The notes beneath the pieces are model-generated. The model was not told the DNA's origin, ran no database searches, and saw only the letters and a program-made list of their open reading frames with translations. Source: Rhizobium alarense (GTDB taxonomy: Bacteria > Pseudomonadota > Alphaproteobacteria > Rhizobiales > Rhizobiaceae). From it: 56,344 nt of DNA. Below, in pieces: positions 20,841 to 29,349 of the stretch (position 1 is its first letter; every line of letters begins with the position of its first letter). The translations under genes were made by a program, and so were the position numbers. The stretch is from positions 1-56,344 of the forward strand of contig NZ_JAKGBU010000004.1 in NCBI RefSeq assembly GCF_021555155.1, written 5' to 3'.

Positions 20841-21351
20841 CGACAGTCCCCTTCTCGGTGTGCTGGAACCAGCGGATGATGTTGGCTGCCAGTTGCAGGA
20901 GATAGAGACAGCAGCCGACGAGCAGCAGCACCTTGAGATAGCTCGGCTGCAGGGAGTTCATCGCCGTGCCGGAATATTCCGGCCGGCCGATGACCTTTAA
21001 GGCGGGACCCCAGAGCGCCATCGACAGCACGGAGACCGCGCCGAAGGCGGCGACGAGTTGCACGATCCTGAAATAGCGCCAGACGCCTGGTCCGACGACG
21101 ATCTCCAGCATGGTGATGGAAATGTGCCGGTTGCGCTCGGTGACATAGCCGACGGCGAGCACCCAGGCGGTGGCGCAGAGCGTTATTGACAGTTCCGTCG
21201 ACCAGGTCGTCGGCCTGTCGAAACCGTAGCGCATCACCACTTCCAGCGCGGAGGCGATGATGCAGGCGAAAAACAGGATTGAGCAGCCATGCCCGACAAA
21301 GACGCTGAAACGGTCCATGGTCTCGGCATAGCGCGCAAGAAGGTGTCGCAT
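20830..21351 (-). CDS. TRAP transporter small permease (DctQ family)
   Basis: A 173-residue protein with four hydrophobic segments, as usual for DctQ: near residues 15-40, 55-72, 92-115 and 135-158. The motif ALEVVMRYGFDRPTTWSTEL between TM1 and TM2 is a variant of the family RY.F..P..W..EL pattern. The start at MRHLLARY was chosen for its GGAGGGATC site and because a longer frame upstream looks like non-coding sequence. It overlaps the DctM gene. DctQ helps dock the binding protein and is needed for transport. Confidence 0.88.
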   Translation of the reverse strand: MRHLLARYAETMDRFSVFVGHGCSILFFACIIASALEVVMRYGFDRPTTWSTELSITLCATAWVLAVGYVTERNRHISITMLEIVVGPGVWRYFRIVQLVAAFGAVSVLSMALWGPALKVIGRPEYSGTAMNSLQPSYLKVLLLVGCCLYLLQLAANIIRWFQHTEKGTVGGH

Positions 21352-21409
21352 GATCCCTCCGGCCGCGCGATGGTGGAAAGGCCCGGCCGCCCAGCGGCCG
21401 GGCGGCACG

Positions 21410-22435
21410 TCAGTCCTTCAGGAGGCCGATCTTTTTCATGTAGGCGAGGTTGGCGTCCAGCGCCTCGCGGGCGAGATCGCTCTTTTCGGCGAATTTCAGC
21501 CATTCGGCGCGGGCCACTTCGCGAAGCTGGTCGCGATCTTCCTGCGCCCAGTCGATGACCTCGATCTTGCCGCCGGCGGCATCGGCCTTGGCCTTCTCCT
21601 GGTCCTGCGCGTCGACGACCTTCGTCAGGTCCTCCATGGCGGCATACCACCAGTCGCGCAGCGCCTTCTGGTCTTCCGGCGACAGCGCCTCCCACTTCTC
21701 CTTCGTCATCGTGAACTGCATGAGCGGCATGGAGTGGATGCCCGGATAGAGCGGGTAGGGGGCGACATCGTGCAGGCCGGTCGCCACGTTGTTGACATAG
21801 GCGGACGCATCCGCCGCATCGACGATGCCCTTTTCGAGCGCGCCGTAGACTTCCGAGAAGGGGATGGAGACCGGGCTTGCGCCGGCCGAGGCGAAGACGG
21901 CGGAAGCGAGGCCTTCCGGGGCGCGAATCTTCTTGCCCTTGAGATCCTCGAAGGTGCGGATCGGCGTGCGTGCCGGCAGCGATTCACGGCTATAGGGACC
22001 ACAGGCAATCAGATGAACCTCGCCGCCGGTGACGCTGTCGAGGATCTTCTGCTGCATCTCCTCACCGCCGTCGTCCTTGCAGAAGCCGAGCATCTGGGCC
22101 GGGGTGTCGTAGCCGGAGATCAGATCCGCCATGATGGCGAAGGCGGGCTCGATGCCGGAGAAATAATTGACCGAGGTGAAATCGCCGTCGATGACGCCGG
22201 CCGCGACGGCCTCCGGCGTTTCCTTGGCCGGAACGACGGATGCGTTCGGCGTCAGCGTGATCTCGATCCGGTCGCCGGTCATTTCCTTGATCTTCGGCAG
22301 CCAGTTCTCGGTGAGGTATGTCATGGAGAAATCGCCGGCATTGAACGACGACTGGATGGAATAGGTGTCCGCGCGGGCGGCGGATGCGAAGGCAAGCGCG
22401 GCACAGCCGGCGAGCAGGGTAAGCTTGACGTTCAT
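21410..22435 (-). CDS. TRAP transporter substrate-binding protein (DctP family)
   Basis: A 341-residue periplasmic protein. The signal MNVKLTLLAGCAALAFASAA is followed by an ARA cleavage site near residue 22. The segment FEDLKGKKIRAPEGLASAVF, then IPFSEVYGALEKGIVDAAD, is the DctP core; the Arg in KIRAPEG is the position that usually grips the substrate carboxylate, which supports an organic acid ligand. GGAGGACAGA precedes the ATG. It is the first gene of the operon and diverges from a GntR regulator across an interval holding two palindromes. Confidence 0.9.
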   Translation of the reverse strand: MNVKLTLLAGCAALAFASAARADTYSIQSSFNAGDFSMTYLTENWLPKIKEMTGDRIEITLTPNASVVPAKETPEAVAAGVIDGDFTSVNYFSGIEPAFAIMADLISGYDTPAQMLGFCKDDGGEEMQQKILDSVTGGEVHLIACGPYSRESLPARTPIRTFEDLKGKKIRAPEGLASAVFASAGASPVSIPFSEVYGALEKGIVDAADASAYVNNVATGLHDVAPYPLYPGIHSMPLMQFTMTKEKWEALSPEDQKALRDWWYAAMEDLTKVVDAQDQEKAKADAAGGKIEVIDWAQEDRDQLREVARAEWLKFAEKSDLAREALDANLAYMKKIGLLKD

Positions 22436-22475
22436 TCTGTCCTCCCATGGAAAAATCGTGGAGACCTCCATCTCC

Positions 22476-22500
22476 TGCATAAATGCACTAATATATTAGT
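22476..22500. promoter_or_regulatory. two adjoining palindromes, probable GntR operator
   Basis: TGCAT-AA-ATGCA (22476-22487) directly adjoins the exact 14-mer ACTAATATATTAGT (22487-22500). Both lie 41-65 bases upstream of dctP and about 53-77 bases before the gntR start, in the AT-rich part of the divergent promoter. FadR/GntR proteins bind short palindromes of this size, so this is the likely control site for the operon and for gntR itself. Confidence 0.6.
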
Positions 22501-22552
22501 TTCGCCCTGTCAATCGCCGCGCTATAGTGAATCGTTCATCGAGGAAACGCCA

Positions 22553-23269
22553 ATGCCATCAGCCAGCCCGTTGCCCGACCGCGCCGCCGAAGAGGCGCCC
22601 GTGACGGCGATCCGACGCACCTCGACGGCACACCAGCTCTATGACTTGCTGCGCGGTCGCATCATCGCGCTGGAGCTGCCGCCCGGCCTGCAACTGTCGC
22701 GCAACGACCTCGCCGCGGGCTACGGCGTCAGCCAGACCCCGGTGCGCGATGCCTTGCAGATGCTGGAAAAGGAGGGCCTCGTCGTCATCTATCCGCAGTC
22801 GCGGACCGAGGTGACGCGCATCGATCTCAAGCAGGCGCGCGAGACGCAGTTCCTGCGCATGTCGCTGGAACTCGAGGTCGTGCGGGCGCTCGCCACCGAA
22901 GCCGGGCAACCGGCTGTCGGGCAGGCGATGCGGATCGTGCGGCAGCAGGAGACGGCGCTCACCATCGACGGTGACCTCGCCCGGTTCGGCCAGCTCGACC
23001 GCCAGTTTCACCAGATGCTGTTCGAGGCGGCCGGCGTGCCGGACCTCTGGCAGGTTGTACAGTCGCGCTCGGGCCATATCGACCGCCTGCGCCGGCTGAA
23101 CCTGATGGATCCGGGCAAGGCCGCGACGATCCTCGCCGCCCACACCGAGATTCTCGATCGGATGAAGGCGCTCGATGTTTCGGGGGCGCAGAACGCAGTC
23201 CGACGCCATTTGTCCGGAACGCTCGCAAAAGTGGATGAGATCAGGCGTGTTCACGCCCACTATTTCTAG
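22553..23269 (+). CDS. GntR-family regulator (FadR/FCD subfamily)
   Basis: A 238-residue transcription factor. The N-terminal winged helix (STAHQLYDLLRGRIIALELP, then RNDLAAGYGVSQTPVRDALQ) spans about residues 25-90. The C-terminal all-helical FCD ligand domain includes FGQLDRQFHQMLFEAAG, with the His/Asp pattern that binds a metal and an organic acid, and a later AAHTEILDRMK with a second conserved His. A GAGGAA site precedes the ATG. It diverges from the first TRAP operon, so it most likely represses that operon until the acid is present. Confidence 0.9.
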   Translation: MPSASPLPDRAAEEAPVTAIRRTSTAHQLYDLLRGRIIALELPPGLQLSRNDLAAGYGVSQTPVRDALQMLEKEGLVVIYPQSRTEVTRIDLKQARETQFLRMSLELEVVRALATEAGQPAVGQAMRIVRQQETALTIDGDLARFGQLDRQFHQMLFEAAGVPDLWQVVQSRSGHIDRLRRLNLMDPGKAATILAAHTEILDRMKALDVSGAQNAVRRHLSGTLAKVDEIRRVHAHYF

Positions 23270-23422
23270 GGTGCTGCGTTTTGCTGTTCCGGGACGCCAT
23301 GCGCTTGTTACGACGGGCTCCGCAAGCGGGGATGTTAGGGAACGGCAACCAAGTTCCATCATGGCGTGACTGATTCAAAATGCCTGAAACCCTGACGTAA
23401 TTTCAGCATCTGTTTCCGCGCT

Positions 23423-24397
23423 TTAGCGCAGTCCCGGCTCCCCGTCCCGCGCAAGGCGGAAGCGGCAGCCGAGGGTGCCGAGCATCGTCCGCGCCAGATG
23501 GTCGAAACTGCGGGCTTCCTCTCGGATCCAGTCGGTGAAGAGGCGCACCGTGCGGCGGCTGACGTGGCGGACGGGGCAGACGACCCAGTAGGCGGGAAAT
23601 TCGACGACGTCGAAGACGGTGGAGAGCGGTACGAGCGTGCCGCGTTCGAGATCCTCCTGCGCCAGCGTCGCCGAATCGAGCACGACGCCGGCGCCGTCGC
23701 GGGCAAGCTGGATCGCCATCGACGAGCGGTCGAAGCGCAGCGGCGCCTGCTCCGTCGGTGGATCGATGCCATGCACGATCAGCCACAGGTCCCATTGATA
23801 AAGCGCCTTCACCGAGTGGATGAGCCGGGCCTGCGACAGGAGCGCCGCCGGGTCGTCGCCGAGCGCCATCATCCGGTCGCGATAGGCCGGGCTGCACATC
23901 GGCAGCACGAAATCGTTGATGATGCACTCCGTATGCAGATCTTCCCAGGCGCCGGAGCCGTATCGTAAGTCGAGATCGACCACTTCCGTCTCGAAGTCGG
24001 AAAAGTCCGGCGTGGCATCGACGCGCACGCCCCATTCCGGATTGGCGTCAAGGAAATGCTTGAGCCGCGGCGTCAGCCAGCGCACCGCGAAGCTCGGGCT
24101 GGAGCGGATCGTCAGTTGCCGGCTGTTGCGCTGGCGAAGCACGGCGGAGCGCGCGCCGCGGATCATGCGGAAGGCGGTGGTCGTCGTCTGGTACAGCATC
24201 TCGCCGTCGATCGTCAGCGTCAGGCGACGGTCCTTGCGGCGGAAAAGACGCACGCCCCACTGCTCTTCGAGCTGCTTCAGCTGCTGGCTGACGGCGGCGG
24301 CCGAGACGCCGAGTTCGGCAGCCGCCAGCGACACGCGGCCGGTGCGCGCGACGGCCTCGAAATAGGCGAGCGAATTGAGGTTCGGATTGATCGGCAC
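23423..24397 (-). CDS. LysR-family regulator (GcvA-like)
   Basis: A 324-residue regulator. The N-terminal HTH reads NLNSLAYFEAVARTGRVSLA then AAELGVSAAAVSQQLKQLEE, typical for LysR proteins of the GcvA/AmpR group. The C-terminal effector domain contains LTIRSSPSFAVRWLTPRL and a VDLDLRYGSGAW segment. A GTG start is chosen because GGAGGA lies six bases before it; longer in-frame starts to 24460 look non-coding. It is the last gene after the second TRAP operon and ltnD-like gene. A T-N11-A type site in the dctP2/transketolase promoter interval is its probable target. Confidence 0.88.
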   Translation of the reverse strand: MPINPNLNSLAYFEAVARTGRVSLAAAELGVSAAAVSQQLKQLEEQWGVRLFRRKDRRLTLTIDGEMLYQTTTTAFRMIRGARSAVLRQRNSRQLTIRSSPSFAVRWLTPRLKHFLDANPEWGVRVDATPDFSDFETEVVDLDLRYGSGAWEDLHTECIINDFVLPMCSPAYRDRMMALGDDPAALLSQARLIHSVKALYQWDLWLIVHGIDPPTEQAPLRFDRSSMAIQLARDGAGVVLDSATLAQEDLERGTLVPLSTVFDVVEFPAYWVVCPVRHVSRRTVRLFTDWIREEARSFDHLARTMLGTLGCRFRLARDGEPGLR

Positions 24398-24484
24398 GCC
24401 TTCCTCCGCGCGGGGGCCACGCGGCGCAGCGGAAAGAAAGACCGCGGCACCACCCGCCAAAAGGGGCGCGGTGCGGCGGTTCTG

Positions 24485-25372
24485 TCAAGAGATGCCGTTG
24501 AGGCGGCGATAGGCGGCGATCACCTGGCTGTCGTCGGCAAGCCCGTTGCCGCTGCCGCTTTCGGCGAGGAACATCTGGTGCGCGGCGGCGGCGAGCGGCA
24601 GGCCCATGCCGGACGAACGGCCGGCGGACAGCGCGATGCCGAGGTCCTTGACGAAGATGTCGACGGCGCTGGTGACGGGCGGTTCGTCCATCAGCATGCG
24701 GGGTCCGCGATCCTTCAGCATCCAGCTGGACGCGGCCGAGCCGGAGACGATGTCGAGCAGGGTGGCCACATCGACGCCGGCCTTCTGCCCGAGCGCCAGC
24801 GCCTCGCCGGCGGCGGCCAGATGCACGCCGCAGAGGAGCTGGTTGATGGCCTTGACGACGGCGCCCTGTCCGACCTCGGGCCCGCAATGATAGAGCTTGT
24901 CTCCCATGGCGCGCAGGATCGGCGCGACGGCGTCGAAAGCCGCCTTCGGCGCTCCGACCATGATGGTCAGGGTCCCGGCCTTCGCGCCGACCACGCCGCC
25001 CGAGACCGGGCAGTCGACCAGCACCTTGCCTGCAGTCCGCACCTCGGCGCCGAGCGCCACCACCTCGTCGGGCGGGCAGGTTGCCATCAGGCAGACATGG
25101 GTGCCGGCCGGAAGAGCTGAAAGCGCGCCGGCATCGATCAGCACGTTCCGCGCCTGCGCCGCATTAACGACCATCAGGATCAGCACCGAAGCCTCTTCGC
25201 AGGCCGCCGCAAGATCGGCCGATCTTTCTCCGCCGGCGGCCGCGAGCGCATCCATGGCCTCGCGCCTCATGTCGAAGCCGCGTACGCTATGCCCGGCCTT
25301 CACCAGGTTCTTTGCCATCGGCAGGCCCATGGAGCCGAGGCCGACGAAGGCGATCGTTGTCTTGTCGGTCAT
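24485..25372 (-). CDS. NAD(P)-dependent dehydrogenase, L-threonate dehydrogenase-like
   Basis: A 295-residue member of the 3-hydroxyisobutyrate/beta-hydroxyacid dehydrogenase family. The Rossmann motif GLGSMGLPMAKNL lies at 11-23, the substrate loop CPVSGGVVGAKAGTLT at 121-134, and the catalytic Lys is K174 in GQGAVVKAINQLL. The later GSAASSWMLKDRGPRM and VDIFVKDLGIAL resemble the LtnD group, which oxidises L-threonate or D-erythronate to 2-oxo-tetronate. Tartronate semialdehyde reductase is the main alternative. It starts seven bases after the TRAP large permease stop and so is the catabolic gene of that operon. No threonate kinase (DUF1537) or OtnC aldolase is present here. Confidence 0.85.
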   Translation of the reverse strand: MTDKTTIAFVGLGSMGLPMAKNLVKAGHSVRGFDMRREAMDALAAAGGERSADLAAACEEASVLILMVVNAAQARNVLIDAGALSALPAGTHVCLMATCPPDEVVALGAEVRTAGKVLVDCPVSGGVVGAKAGTLTIMVGAPKAAFDAVAPILRAMGDKLYHCGPEVGQGAVVKAINQLLCGVHLAAAGEALALGQKAGVDVATLLDIVSGSAASSWMLKDRGPRMLMDEPPVTSAVDIFVKDLGIALSAGRSSGMGLPLAAAAHQMFLAESGSGNGLADDSQVIAAYRRLNGIS

Positions 25373-25379
25373 ATCGGCC

Positions 25380-26639
25380 TCAATAGATCGTCAGCGCGGG
25401 AATGTAGGACATCAGCAGCAGCACCGTCAGGGCGACAAGGTAGAAGGGCCAGAGCTCCTTCACCACGGCACCGATCGGCACGCGGGCGATGACCGCACCG
25501 ATGAAGAGCGTCGTGCCGATCGGCGGCGTGAAGAGGCCGATCGACAGGTTGATGCAGATCATCACGCCAAGCTGGATCGGATCCATGCCGATCGCATGGC
25601 CGATCGCGACGAAGGTCGGGCCGAGCAGCAGGATGGCGGCCGGCAGGTCGAGGAACATGCCGATGACGAGCATGATGAGGTTCATCATCAGGATGATCAG
25701 GAACGCGTTGACCAGAGTTTCCTGCGCCCACTGGGCGACGAGCGTCGGGATGCGCTCCGAGATCAGCACATGGCCGACGAGGCTCGACGCGGTGATGACG
25801 AGCATGACGACGCCGGTCGTGATGACCGTGCCGACGAGGGCCGCGTTGATGCGTTGCCAGGTCAGGTCGCGGTAGATCACCAAGCTGACGACGAGCGCGT
25901 AGAAGACGGCGATGACGCTGACTTCCGTCGGCGTGGCGATGCCCGCGCGTAAGAGCACGACGATGAAGAAGGGCATCAGCAGCGCCGGTAGCGCCGAGAC
26001 CAGCGACCTGCCGAAGGTCCCGAGCGCGCCGGTATTGGTGAGGCGCGGGAAGTTGCGGATGCGTCCCGAGAGATAGCAGACGACCATCATGCCGGCTGCC
26101 AGCATCAGGCCGGGCAGGACGGCTGCCGAGAACAACGCGGCGATCGAGGCGTTGGAGACCGTCGAATAGAGGATGAGCGGAATCGACGGCGGGATGAGGC
26201 CGGCGATCGTCGAGGAGGAGGCGGTGACGGCGGCGGCAAAGCCCGCCGGATAGCCCTCGCGCTTCTGCCAGGGGATCAGCATCGAGCCGAGCGCCGAGGC
26301 TTCCGCGACCGCGGAGCCGGAGACGCCGCCGAAGATCGTCGAACCGACGACCGTCACCTGGCCCATGCCGCCATGGAAGCGGCCGACAAGGGAGGCCGCG
26401 AACTGGACGAGCTTCTGTCCGAGCGTGCCTGACATCATCAGAGAGCCCGACAGGATGAAGAAGGGGATGGCGAGCAGCGGAAAGCTTTGCGTCGGCTGGA
26501 ACAGCTTGACGACCGCGACGACGGTCGGCGTGCCACCGTTGATGAGGATGGCTGCGCCGGCGGCGATGATCAGCGCGTAGCCGACGGGCACCGAGAGCGC
26601 CAGCATCGCCGCGAAGAGACCGGTCATGATGGCGGTCAT
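25380..26639 (-). CDS. TRAP transporter large permease (DctM family), second system
   Basis: A 419-residue protein with about twelve hydrophobic segments. Family features include IPFFILSGSLMMSGTLGQKL, the VGSTIFGGVSGSAVAEASAL loop and PPSIPLILYSTVSNASI. It starts with ATG at 26639, overlapping the DctQ stop by four bases (ATGA). It is shorter and distinct from the DctM at 19524-20840, so the two systems are not a recent duplication. Together with the following DctQ and DctP it would import an organic acid, likely the substrate of the downstream dehydrogenase. Confidence 0.9.
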   Translation of the reverse strand: MTAIMTGLFAAMLALSVPVGYALIIAAGAAILINGGTPTVVAVVKLFQPTQSFPLLAIPFFILSGSLMMSGTLGQKLVQFAASLVGRFHGGMGQVTVVGSTIFGGVSGSAVAEASALGSMLIPWQKREGYPAGFAAAVTASSSTIAGLIPPSIPLILYSTVSNASIAALFSAAVLPGLMLAAGMMVVCYLSGRIRNFPRLTNTGALGTFGRSLVSALPALLMPFFIVVLLRAGIATPTEVSVIAVFYALVVSLVIYRDLTWQRINAALVGTVITTGVVMLVITASSLVGHVLISERIPTLVAQWAQETLVNAFLIILMMNLIMLVIGMFLDLPAAILLLGPTFVAIGHAIGMDPIQLGVMICINLSIGLFTPPIGTTLFIGAVIARVPIGAVVKELWPFYLVALTVLLLMSYIPALTIY

Positions 26640-27205
26640 GTCATATGCTCCGTGTCCGGTTCATGCAGGGTCCGCGGGTTGTCGCAGCAGGCGACGCGTA
26701 CGAGATTGACGAGCGAGGCGAGCGTGATGCCGCCGAAGCCGAAGAGCAGCGAACTGTAGGCCCAGGCCTGACCGAGACCGGTCATCGGAAAGACCTGCGC
26801 CTTGGTGATAGAGATCACCTGCAATGAGAGATAGGCGAGGAAGGCGAAGGAGACCGCCACCAGAAGATGGATCAGTACGAGCAGGATGCGAAGCTGTTCG
26901 GCGCTCAACAGCGCCTGAAAGGCTTCGGCGGCGATATGCGCGCCGCGATGGGCACCGATGACGATACCGCCCATGATCAGCCAGGGAAACAGCAGGTTGG
27001 GCACCTCGTTCGGCCATCCGAGACCGGCCTGGGTCAGGTAGCGGACGATCACCTCCGCCATCAGCGCGAGAAAGATGGCGATGACCGAGCCGACCGCGAT
27101 GACCACGGCGATCCGGTCCAGCACGAGGCCGATCCCGTCGGCGATGCGCAAGGCGGGAGAACCCGCCTTGGCACCTTTGTTGCGGACGTCGCCCGGCGTC
27201 ATCAT
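26636..27205 (-). CDS. TRAP transporter small permease (DctQ family), second system
   Basis: A 189-residue protein with four hydrophobic segments and the DctQ pattern AEVIVRYLTQAGLGWPNEVP between the first and second. The start MMTPGDVRNKG lies in an ATGATGA string that overlaps the DctP stop; an upstream GTG (27271) would lie inside dctP and is rejected. The stop overlaps the DctM start. The tight overlaps P-Q-M show a single translational unit. The C-terminal tail (NPRTLHEPDTEHMT) is hydrophilic. Confidence 0.87.
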   Translation of the reverse strand: MMTPGDVRNKGAKAGSPALRIADGIGLVLDRIAVVIAVGSVIAIFLALMAEVIVRYLTQAGLGWPNEVPNLLFPWLIMGGIVIGAHRGAHIAAEAFQALLSAEQLRILLVLIHLLVAVSFAFLAYLSLQVISITKAQVFPMTGLGQAWAYSSLLFGFGGITLASLVNLVRVACCDNPRTLHEPDTEHMT

Positions 27206-28179
27206 TTCTCCGCCGCATCCTTGGCCGCTGCGACAAGTTCGTCGACGAGCTCCGGATACTGCTCGCGCCACTTGTCGTAGACCGACTGGGTTGCCGCGAC
27301 GAAGGGGGCGGGATCGACCTCGTTGACCTTGATGCCGGCATCCTTCAGCGTGCCGAGAAGTTCGTCCGACTGGTCGCGCACCATCTTGCGGTTCAGGTCT
27401 CCGGCTTCCTTCGCCGCGTCGCGCAGGATCTGCTGGTCTTCCGGCGAGAGCGTGTCAAAGACCATCTTGGAAGCGAGGAACGGTGTCGCCTCGTATTTAT
27501 GGTTGGTCATCGAGATGAAGGGCTGAACCTCGTGCAGCTTGGACGAATAGATGTTGATCAGCGGGTTCTCCTGGCCATCGACGACGCCCTGCTGGAGCGC
27601 GATGTAGAGCTCCGAAAAGGCCATCGGCGTCGGCGAGGCGCCGAGAGCGGCGAAGATATCGACGGTCATCGGATCCGGCGGCGTGCGGATCTTCATGCCG
27701 GCGAGATCACCCGGCACGGTGATCGGCATCTTGGAATTGGAGGTCTCGCGGATGCCGTTGTTCCACCAGCCGAGCACGACGAGGCCTTGCACTTCCGCAG
27801 CAGCCGCGATCTTGTCGCCGACCGGGCCGTCCATCACCGCCTCGGCCTGGTCGAGGCTCTGGAACAGGAAGGGAAGGCCGAGAAGCGCGATCTCCGGCAC
27901 GACGGCCGACGTGGTGCCCTGCGAGTTGGCCGAAAACGCGATGGTGCCAAGGCGCATGTTGGTGATCGTCTCGGCGTCGTCGCCGAACTGTGCGGCGCCG
28001 CCGACATCGACCTTCAGCCGGCCATCAGTCTTCTGCTCGACGAGTTCGGCGAACTTCAGCGAAGCGACGTCCTTCGGGTTGCCGGTGGCGGCGTTGTGCG
28101 AAAGCTGGAATGTCTGGGCGCTTGTCTGGCTGGCGCAGAGCGCAATGGCGGCAGCGGCCAACAGATGACGGATATTCAT
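27202..28179 (-). CDS. TRAP transporter substrate-binding protein (DctP family), second system
   Basis: A 325-residue periplasmic protein with the signal MNIRHLLAAAAIALCASQTS, cut near residue 21. Core motifs are LSHNAATGNPKDVASLKFAE, DLAGMKIRTPPDPMTVDIFA (the carboxylate-binding Arg) and MAFSELYIALQQGVVDGQEN. It belongs to the DctP/SiaP group whose known ligands include sialate, glucuronate, 2,3-diketogulonate and other sugar acids. GGGAGGAGACAC precedes the ATG. It heads the operon P-Q-M-dehydrogenase and diverges from the transketolase operon. Confidence 0.9.
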   Translation of the reverse strand: MNIRHLLAAAAIALCASQTSAQTFQLSHNAATGNPKDVASLKFAELVEQKTDGRLKVDVGGAAQFGDDAETITNMRLGTIAFSANSQGTTSAVVPEIALLGLPFLFQSLDQAEAVMDGPVGDKIAAAAEVQGLVVLGWWNNGIRETSNSKMPITVPGDLAGMKIRTPPDPMTVDIFAALGASPTPMAFSELYIALQQGVVDGQENPLINIYSSKLHEVQPFISMTNHKYEATPFLASKMVFDTLSPEDQQILRDAAKEAGDLNRKMVRDQSDELLGTLKDAGIKVNEVDPAPFVAATQSVYDKWREQYPELVDELVAAAKDAAEK

Positions 28180-28480
28180 GTGTCTCCTCCCTGAGAGCGT
28201 GGGTGCGGTATCGGTCAGCGAAAGGGAAATCCTCCGCGTGCTGCAGGGGCGTTCGGCTGTCCCTCATTCGTCTGCCGGCTAGCGGCAAAGGGGACCGATC
28301 GTTCCTGCAGCGGAGCGTCCTCCTCGCCCGCCTTGCCAGACCCTCGCTCATCTAGAGGAACACGTCACCTAAGTTTTCCTAAACAACTTGTTCGAATATC
28401 TTAATTGTCAGGCTGCCGCTTCCGGGGTCAGTAGTTGAGGCGTGAGCGCAGCGGTGCTGCCTCGCGGGACGGGAGGAACC
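28180..28480. promoter_or_regulatory. divergent promoter region with a LysR-type site
   Basis: The 300 bases between dctP2 and the transketolase operon hold no gene. At 28371-28389 lies AAGT-N11-ACTT, the T-N11-A form of LysR-type sites with five-base symmetric arms (AAGTT/AACTT), inside an AT-rich tract (28370-28410) unlike its GC-rich surroundings. It is about 190 bases from dctP2 and 92-110 bases from the transketolase start, so it most likely controls the latter and perhaps both. Confidence 0.5.
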
Positions 28481-29335
28481 ATGACCAGCCAGAGCCCGGC
28501 AATTCAGCTGTCGAACATGAGTCTTGCACGCCGCGCGTGGGAAATCCGCCGTAAGGCCGTGCGCATGGGCGAGGTGCAGGGGCAGGGATATGTCGGCCAG
28601 GCGCTCGGCATCGCCGACGTTCTCGCCGTTTCCTATTTCCATGCGCTGACCCACAGGCCGGACGATCCGGAATGGGAAGGCCGCGATCGCTTCCTCTTGT
28701 CCATCGGCCATTATGCGATCGCGCTCTATGCGGCCCTCATCGAGGCCGGCATCCTGCCCGAGCAGGAACTGGAGACCTATGGCACCGACGACAGCCGCCT
28801 GCCGATGTCCGGCATGGCCGCCTATACGCCCGGCATGGAGATCACCGGCGGCTCGCTCGGCCAGGGGCTCGGCATCGGCGTCGGCATGGCGCTCGGCCTG
28901 AAGGCCAAGAAGAACCCGGCCTTCGTCTACAACCTGATGTCCGACGGCGAGCTGGGTGAGGGCTCGACCTGGGAGGCGGCCATGTCGGCGGCCCATCACA
29001 GGCTCGACAATCTCGTCTCCATCGTCGATTTCAACGACCAGCAGGCCGACGGCAAATCGACCGAGACGCTGAGCGCCGAGCCGCTTGCCGACAAATGGGC
29101 GGCCTTCGGCTGGCATGTGCAGCGCGTCGACGGCAACGACATCAAGGCCCTCGTCGCCGCCTTCGACACCGCCCGCAATCTCGCCGAACCCAGGCCACGC
29201 GTCATCGTCTGCGACACCGTCATGTGCAAGGGCGTGCCCTTCCTGGAGGCGCGCGAGATCATGCATTTCGTCCGGGTCGAGGCCGATGAATGGCAGAAGG
29301 CGCTTGCCGTGCTCGACGCAAACCGGCCAGCATGA
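28481..29335 (+). CDS. transketolase-like enzyme, N-terminal (ThDP-binding) subunit
   Basis: A 284-residue protein equal to the N-terminal third of transketolase. It holds the pyrophosphate-binding region of thiamine diphosphate: SDGELGEGSTWEAAMSAAHH, with D155 in place of the usual GDGE context, preceded by GGSLGQGLGIGVGMALG. The remaining domains are in the next gene, so the active enzyme should be a heterotetramer. Split enzymes of this kind move two-carbon ketol groups; characterised members include apulose-4-phosphate transketolase and 6-deoxy-6-sulfofructose transketolase, so the substrate need not be a pentose-phosphate-pathway sugar. A GGGAGGAACC site precedes the ATG. It is the first gene of a five-gene run ending in dihydroxyacetone kinase. 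Confidence 0.9.
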   Translation: MTSQSPAIQLSNMSLARRAWEIRRKAVRMGEVQGQGYVGQALGIADVLAVSYFHALTHRPDDPEWEGRDRFLLSIGHYAIALYAALIEAGILPEQELETYGTDDSRLPMSGMAAYTPGMEITGGSLGQGLGIGVGMALGLKAKKNPAFVYNLMSDGELGEGSTWEAAMSAAHHRLDNLVSIVDFNDQQADGKSTETLSAEPLADKWAAFGWHVQRVDGNDIKALVAAFDTARNLAEPRPRVIVCDTVMCKGVPFLEAREIMHFVRVEADEWQKALAVLDANRPA

Positions 29336-29349
29336 GGGAGGAAAGTACC

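Noticed and set aside
26636-27271. Longer start (GTG at 27271) for the second DctQ
   Set aside because: It would overlap the dctP gene by 70 bases and add a basic, Cys-containing peptide unlike DctQ; the ATGA overlap start is better.
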